Source: Asaia siamensis (lineage in GTDB: Bacteria > Pseudomonadota > Alphaproteobacteria > Acetobacterales > Acetobacteraceae). Taken from it: DNA of 64,000 bases. The translations under genes and the position numbers were made by a program. The stretch lies in NCBI RefSeq assembly GCF_014635085.1, contig NZ_BMCH01000010.1, forward strand, positions 1-64,000, read 5' to 3'. Numbering within the stretch: position 1 is the stretch's first letter; each line of letters opens with the position of its first letter. Shown in pieces: positions 59,547 to 64,000 of this stretch. Under the pieces are notes generated by a model. The model was given only the letters and a program-made list of their open reading frames with translations. It was not told the origin of the DNA and made no database searches.

Positions 59547-60110
59547 TTACTTGGCGCGCTCGACATAGGAGGCGTCATCGGTGCGGACCACAACGCGCTC
59601 ACCGGCTTCGATGAAGGGCGGCACCATGGTCTTCACGCCATTGGACAGCATGGCGGGCTTGTAGGACGAGCTGGCCGTCTGGCCCTTGACCACCGGATCG
59701 GCCTCGGTGATTTCGAGCGTGACATGCGGCGGCAGGGAGACGCCAACCGGGTCGCCTTCGACCAGCTTCACGTTCAGTTCCATGTTGTCCTGCAGGAAGG
59801 GCAGCTGGTCGCCGAAGATATCCTTGTGCAGCATGACCTGCTCGAAGGTTTCCGGGTCCATCAGGACGATATTGTCGCCATCCGTATAGGAATAGCTGTA
59901 GTCCTTGTCTTCCGTCATCAGGCGCTCGACGGTGTCAGCCGTACGCCAGCGTTCGTTGGTCTTGTTGCCCGTGTTGAGGTCGCGCATTTCAACCTGAATG
60001 AACGCACCGCCCTTGCCCGGCGTGATGATCTGCTGCTTGAGAACCGTCCAGCGACGACCGTCATGCTCAATAACCTGTCCGGCGCGAATCAGGTTTGCCT
60101 GCTGCTTCAT
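59547..60110 (-). CDS. efp: Elongation factor P
   Basis: 187 residues. Relieves ribosome stalling at proline runs. The loop ITPGKGGAF holds Lys33, the residue beta-lysylated by EpmA/EpmB, both present 1-2 kb away. OB domains: AFIQVEMRDLNTGNKTNERW, SLPPHVTLEITEADP. Full length. The lysine-type loop and its partners are consistent. Confidence 0.96.
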   Translation of the reverse strand: MKQQANLIRAGQVIEHDGRRWTVLKQQIITPGKGGAFIQVEMRDLNTGNKTNERWRTADTVERLMTEDKDYSYSYTDGDNIVLMDPETFEQVMLHKDIFGDQLPFLQDNMELNVKLVEGDPVGVSLPPHVTLEITEADPVVKGQTASSSYKPAMLSNGVKTMVPPFIEAGERVVVRTDDASYVERAK

Positions 60111-60358
60111 GGAAGAAAGATCCCGGGAATCGTGATGTGAATACGACGGGTCTGTGCCGCCGTGAAAGGCGGGTTTCTAACGAAGCGGGCGCGCAAGAGC
60201 AAGCGAGATGGAATCGTGACACCCGTTGAGGCACCGGGTTAGGCCAGCAAGGCTGCCGTCCCTGACGGGGGTAGCGGCTCATTTGCCCTGCGCTTGTGTG
60301 ACGACAGAAGGACGCGCGATCCGATTGTTTGTTTTTTGCTGAGGAGATACGACGCGGC

Positions 60359-61210
60359 ATGATCCTGCGCGTTCTTCCGGCTGTCTGTCTGCTTCTGTTC
60401 TGCCGTCCTGGTTTTGCGGCAGAGTGCTCCGGGCTCTTTCTTGATGGGGTGGCGCCCGCTCTGTCGGCTCCGGCGCCGATGCAGCGTGACACGTTCCTGT
60501 GCAATACCGATTTTGCCGTCATGGCGTCGGGTGTGACGCATGAGCCCGTCTGGGCTGCCGAGCATCTGACACGCGACGCGATACGCTCGGCGCAACATGA
60601 GTTGCGCCAGGGGGTCTTTCATGAGGAGACAAGACAGAACGAAGCGGATCGGGCCCGGCTGGATGATTACCGCCGCTCGGGTTTCGATCGCGGGCATATG
60701 GCGCCGAGCGGTGATGCGCCAAGCCGTGCCTCGCAGCAGGAAAGCTTTTCTCTTGCCAATATGGTGCCGCAGTCTCCCGACCTGAATCGCGGGCTATGGG
60801 CGGGGATCGAGAAACAGGTGCGTGCCCTCGTTCTGTCAGAAGGCGAGGCCTATGTGGTGACGGGGCCAGCCTATCACCTCGCCTCGCCAGCCGTGATTGG
60901 CGATAACGCGCTCCCTGTGCCGAGTTCTGTCTGGAAGGCAGTCTATCTGCCGGGGCGCAGGGCGCTTTCGGTCTATGTCTGCAAGAATACGGTCACACCG
61001 AGTTGCACCCAGGTGCCCGTTGCCTCGCTGACACGGGTGACAGGTGTCGATCCTTTCCCCACGCTGCCGCAGGCGATGCGTGAGACCATTACCAGACTGC
61101 CTGATCCGCAGGCTGAGCCCTATCATGTCTCTCCCAAGCTGCGTCGTTTGACCATGCAGGTCATGAAACGTTTCCTGCGTGGGATGATGAGCGGCGATTC
61201 ACCCCTCTGA
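60359..61210 (+). CDS. Secreted DNA/RNA non-specific endonuclease
   Basis: 283 residues from ATG 60,359, with a signal peptide ending FAA (about 21). Catalytic DRGHMAPSGD (110-119, His113), and SLANMVPQSPDLNRGLW (about 131-147) with metal Asn. This is the NucA/EndoG-type nuclease fold. Would act outside or in the periplasm. It converges on epmB (12-base overlap) in an otherwise translation-linked cluster. Confidence 0.85.
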   Translation: MILRVLPAVCLLLFCRPGFAAECSGLFLDGVAPALSAPAPMQRDTFLCNTDFAVMASGVTHEPVWAAEHLTRDAIRSAQHELRQGVFHEETRQNEADRARLDDYRRSGFDRGHMAPSGDAPSRASQQESFSLANMVPQSPDLNRGLWAGIEKQVRALVLSEGEAYVVTGPAYHLASPAVIGDNALPVPSSVWKAVYLPGRRALSVYVCKNTVTPSCTQVPVASLTRVTGVDPFPTLPQAMRETITRLPDPQAEPYHVSPKLRRLTMQVMKRFLRGMMSGDSPL

Positions 61211-62269
61211 CAGAGAGGATTCCTGTTGAGGCTCATCAAGACGATGGGCGGAGCCATAGGGGTCTCGTACCTCGCCCGGATGCGTATCGGGGCGGTAGTA
61301 ATCAGGACCCAGCGGCACCTTGCCCGCGCCACCGGGGATATCGAGCACATAGGTCGGCCATGCCAGACCCGTCACTCTGCCGCGCAGTTTTGCCAGAAGG
61401 GCGCGCCCTTCATCGATGGGCACGTGGAAATGCGCGGTGCCCGGGGCAGGGTCGAGCTGATGCAGATAATAGGGCTTGATCCGTGACGTGACGAAAGCAC
61501 GCAGCAGGGCTTCGAGCGCTTCCTCTGTGTCGTTGACGCCGCGCAGCAGGACAGACTGGCTTAGAACGGGAATGGCCCGGCTCTGGATCTGTCGCACGGC
61601 CTGACGCGCCTTGGGCGTCAGCTCGCTGGCGTGATTGGCGTGAAGCACCACCCACATGGCGCGGTCTGTCTCGAGTGCATCAAGAAGGGCCGGTGTGATG
61701 CGCGCCGGATCGGCGACCGGTACCCGACTATGAATACGTATCGTCTGGATATGCGCCATGGCCGAAAGCGCGCTGACGATATGCTTGAGCCGCCTTGGGC
61801 TCAGCATGAGCGGGTCGCCGCCGGTCAGAATGATTTCGCTGACAGAAGGGTGATCGGCAATCCATGCGAGCGCTGTAGCCAGGGCGTCGTCCGAGAGCAG
61901 GCCGCCATCTGGACCAACATGCTCGCGCCTGAAGCAGAAACGGCAATAAAGCGGGCAGACCAGAAGCGGCTTGAGCAGCGCCCGGTCCTGATAGCGATGC
62001 ACGATGCCCGGAACGGGTGAAAGCGCATCATCCCCGATGGGGTCCTGCATTTCCCATGGCGCTGTTTTGAGTTCGGCAGGGCTCGGGACCACCTGACGTC
62101 CGATCGGGTCGTCTGGATGGGAGATGAGAGAAAGGAACTCGGCGGGAATGGCTGTGGAAAATGCCTTTGCCACCTCTTCGAGCGCCTCGCGCTGCTCGGG
62201 GGGGACGAGCCCATGCGCAACGAGTTGCGCGACGCTGCGCAGGGTGGGGGGATTGACCTTTTCTGCCAT
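61199..62269 (-). CDS. epmB: EF-P lysine 2,3-aminomutase EpmB
   Basis: 356 residues from ATG 62,269. Radical-SAM enzyme converting (S)-alpha-lysine to (R)-beta-lysine for EF-P. Cys triad CPLYCRFC (105, 109, 112), ILTGGDPLML, HANHASELT, and PLP Lys317 (GGAGKVPL). The longer frame to 62,335 would overlap epmA and is less likely. Divergent from epmA. The E. coli enzyme has 342 residues. Confidence 0.9.
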   Translation of the reverse strand: MAEKVNPPTLRSVAQLVAHGLVPPEQREALEEVAKAFSTAIPAEFLSLISHPDDPIGRQVVPSPAELKTAPWEMQDPIGDDALSPVPGIVHRYQDRALLKPLLVCPLYCRFCFRREHVGPDGGLLSDDALATALAWIADHPSVSEIILTGGDPLMLSPRRLKHIVSALSAMAHIQTIRIHSRVPVADPARITPALLDALETDRAMWVVLHANHASELTPKARQAVRQIQSRAIPVLSQSVLLRGVNDTEEALEALLRAFVTSRIKPYYLHQLDPAPGTAHFHVPIDEGRALLAKLRGRVTGLAWPTYVLDIPGGAGKVPLGPDYYRPDTHPGEVRDPYGSAHRLDEPQQESSLSEG

Positions 62270-62321
62270 GAGGCGGCTGTACTGCAATCCCCTCAGTTTT
62301 CGCAACCGGAGAGCGTATTTC

Positions 62322-63305
62322 ATGGTCCGACGCACGGCTATTTCCGACAGGGTGCCTTTGCTGCAACGTCGTGCGCTGCTGCAAAGGAGCGTCAGAGCGT
62401 TTTTCGACTCACGGGGTTATCTTGAGGTCGAGACGCCTTATGCTGTTCCGACACCCGGCGAAGAGGTGCATCTGCGCTGCTTCCGCACCGAGCTCGAGCG
62501 GCCCGATGGCACATGCGAGACGCGGTTTCTGCATACGAGCCCGGAATTTGCCATGAAGCGCATCGTGGCGGCGTCTGGTCTGCCGGTCTATCAGCTTGCC
62601 CGCGTCTGGCGGAATGGCGAGCAGAGCGCTTTACATGCCCCTGAATTCACCATGCTCGAATGGTATCGACCGGGCGCCGGGCTGGCGTCTCTTATGGATG
62701 AGACAGAAGCACTTGTGCGCGCGCTTCTGCCGCCGAGCCTGACTTATGGCGAGACAACGCTCGATTTTGCAGCACCTTTCGAGCGTCTGACCATGGCAGA
62801 GGCTTTTACCCGCTATGTCGGCGTGGATCTTCTGGCGATAGGCGGCGATGCCGAACGTCTGGCGCGAGAAGCCGGAACCGCCTTGCGCCCCGGAGAGGAA
62901 TGGGAGGATCTGTTCTTTCGTCTTCTGCTGGAGCGGGTCGAACCCGAGATTGGCCGGGCGCGACCGACATTTCTTACGCATTGGCCCGCAGCGCAGGCAG
63001 CCCTGTCGCGGCGTGATCCGGAAGACCCGAGGGTGGCGCTGCGCTTCGAACTTTATGCGGCCGGGATAGAACTCGCCAATGCATTCGAGGAGCTGACAGA
63101 CCCGCAGGAGCAGCGCGTGCGCTTCGAGGCAGATCGGGCGAGGCGTCTAGCGCTTGCGCCCGACCAGAACTGGCCGCTCGATGAGGCCTTTCTGGCCGAT
63201 CTGCAGTCGCTGCCGCCCTGCAGCGGGATAGCCTTGGGCTTTGACCGGCTCGTCATGCTGGCAGTCGGCGCACCACGACTCTGTGACATTATGTGGTTTT
63301 CTTAA
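62322..63305 (+). CDS. epmA: EF-P lysyltransferase EpmA (PoxA/GenX)
   Basis: 327 residues from ATG 62,322, the length of E. coli EpmA; the upstream 66-codon extension is rejected. Class II LysRS-like core without anticodon domain: VETPYAVPTPGEEVHL, FLHTSPEFAMKR, motif 2 RVWRNGEQSALHAPEFTMLEWYR-type (split here), and motif 3 GIALGFDRLVMLAVG. Attaches beta-lysine to EF-P Lys33. Divergent from epmB. Confidence 0.93.
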   Translation: MVRRTAISDRVPLLQRRALLQRSVRAFFDSRGYLEVETPYAVPTPGEEVHLRCFRTELERPDGTCETRFLHTSPEFAMKRIVAASGLPVYQLARVWRNGEQSALHAPEFTMLEWYRPGAGLASLMDETEALVRALLPPSLTYGETTLDFAAPFERLTMAEAFTRYVGVDLLAIGGDAERLAREAGTALRPGEEWEDLFFRLLLERVEPEIGRARPTFLTHWPAAQAALSRRDPEDPRVALRFELYAAGIELANAFEELTDPQEQRVRFEADRARRLALAPDQNWPLDEAFLADLQSLPPCSGIALGFDRLVMLAVGAPRLCDIMWFS

Positions 63306-63418
63306 ACCTTCGGATAGCCATGAACCTTTTCTGGGGGCAAAGTCGTTTCTATTGCCTAGAGTGGCGCCAGCTTCGAACTGATCCGGCAGGCGGCTTCAGC
63401 TTCGGAAAGGGTAACAGG

Positions 63419-63832
63419 ATGATGAAGAAGACGATTTTCCTCTCATGTGCCGCTTTGCTGACCCTGTCAGCGTGCGACGTACCGACGGTCCAGCAGCGTA
63501 AGGTGCTGGATTCGATGATCGGCAAGACGGACGTGGATGTGCTGCGCACCTTCGGTGTGCCGACCCGCACCTATCAGGCCAGCGGTCATGACTTCCTGGC
63601 GTATATCGACAACGAGACCAATTACTCCCCCGGCACAGGTGGCTGGGGCTGGGGCTGGGGTGGCGGTCCGTGGGGTGGCTATGGCGGTTACGGCGGCTGG
63701 GGTGGCTATGGCGGCTGGGGTGGCGGCTTCGGCGGTTTCCCTCCCAGCTATTACAACACGACCTGCCAGACGACGTTTGAGCTGAACAACAGCCGCGTCG
63801 TTGGCTGGACCATGCGCGGAGACGGGTGCTGA
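63419..63832 (+). CDS. Gly/Trp/Tyr-rich lipoprotein
   Basis: 137 residues from ATG 63,419 with lipobox LSAC (Cys about 19). A BamE/SmpA-like segment (VLDSMIGKTDVDVLRTFGVP) precedes a Gly/Trp/Tyr repeat region (about 70-110, GGYGGWGG units) and a cysteine-containing tail. AACAGG precedes the ATG. Envelope protein of unknown function. Confidence 0.75.
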   Translation: MMKKTIFLSCAALLTLSACDVPTVQQRKVLDSMIGKTDVDVLRTFGVPTRTYQASGHDFLAYIDNETNYSPGTGGWGWGWGGGPWGGYGGYGGWGGYGGWGGGFGGFPPSYYNTTCQTTFELNNSRVVGWTMRGDGC

Positions 63833-63837
63833 GCCTT

Positions 63838-64000
63838 ATGACACTGGTTGCAAGAAGAAAAAGAAGAACGACAGTTCTCAGTTGTTTCTGTGCGGCTCTC
63901 GCGCTTGCGGGATGTGAGAGCCGGGCGCGTCAGGATCCGTTTCCCCGTCCGAGTTCGCTGGCAGCGGTGCAGATGCCTGCCGTCAGCAGCGCGCACATGT
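63838..64000 (+). CDS. Lipoprotein gene, truncated by window end
   Basis: An open frame starts at ATG 63,838, 5 bases after the previous stop, and runs through the window end (54 codons seen). The N-terminus is basic (ARRKRRTTVL) with a hydrophobic stretch and lipobox LAGC (Cys about 26), then a Pro/Ser-rich segment. No domain can be named from this part. Confidence 0.65.
   Translation, partial: MTLVARRKRRTTVLSCFCAALALAGCESRARQDPFPRPSSLAAVQMPAVSSAHM

Noticed and set aside
62124-62321. N-terminal extension of the EpmA frame
   Set aside because: It would overlap the divergent epmB coding region and gives a protein longer than the family; the ATG at 62,322 fits length.
1-64000. CRISPR arrays, rRNA genes and intact insertion sequences
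   Set aside because: No regularly spaced repeats, rRNA signature or transposase with terminal repeats was seen; the inverted repeat at 3,725-3,764 is too short to be an insertion sequence.

Overview
The window looks like a chromosomal segment of an acetic acid bacterium or close relative (Acetobacteraceae, Alphaproteobacteria). This is inferred from gene content: a full squalene/hopane gene set (hpnA, B, C, D, E, shc, hpnG plus an hpnL-type membrane protein), lapA-pyrF-trpF, secB, pdxA-pdxJ, a DUF3126 protein, and high GC with GC-rich third codon positions from about 16.6 kb onward. No 16S rRNA or species marker is present, so the genus cannot be named.

Region 1 (1-16,514) is accessory DNA at the 3' end of a tRNA-Ser(GGA) gene (16,492-16,582, minus strand). 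A 24-base copy of the tRNA 3' end lies at 2,891-2,914 and matches 16,491-16,514. Each copy has a tyrosine integrase gene just to its left. The simplest reading is two elements in tandem at one attachment site. The left element (1-2,890, truncated by the window) shows an AlpA-type regulator, a membrane protein and an integrase. The right element (about 13.6 kb, 2,891-16,514) is an integrative mobilizable element. It carries a PHP-domain/SMC-like ATPase flanked by two serine recombinases, a four-gene set of membrane and exported proteins, a relaxase with MobC, three small unknown genes behind a strong promoter, a rolling-circle-type Rep protein and the integrase. A 31-codon leader ORF, too small for ordinary gene callers, precedes and overlaps rep. 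Its ribosome binding site is buried in a two-part hairpin, which looks like a replication control region.

Region 2 (16.6-33 kb) is core chromosome: trpF-pyrF-lapA; secB; a 995-residue glycosyltransferase with N-terminal repeats; an M20 peptidase; pdxA-pdxJ for pyridoxal phosphate; DUF3126 and DUF2939 proteins; a GT2 glycosyltransferase; a MoeB/ThiF-like adenylyltransferase with a DsrE-like protein; an exported SH3-domain protein; and pyruvate kinase.

Region 3 (33-45.2 kb) is the hopanoid region: a TyrA-type dehydrogenase with an HpnL-type protein on the minus strand, then hpnABC and hpnDE-shc-hpnG on the plus strand. The two plus-strand blocks are separated by a terminator and by two minus-strand genes encoding exported proteins, a Tat-signal aminotransferase and a cupin. 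hpnH is not in the window.

Region 4 (45.6-64 kb) is again core: an M20D amidohydrolase, an NCS2 purine permease, an NPP-type phosphodiesterase lipoprotein, an AsmA-like protein, a glycosyltransferase, lepA, a MotA-like/MotB-like/OmpA-like envelope trio, an inositol-monophosphatase-family protein, and a translation cluster of efp with its lysine-modification genes epmA and epmB, with a secreted nuclease between. The window ends in two lipoprotein genes, the last truncated. Nothing here was searched against a database; family names rest on motif recognition.
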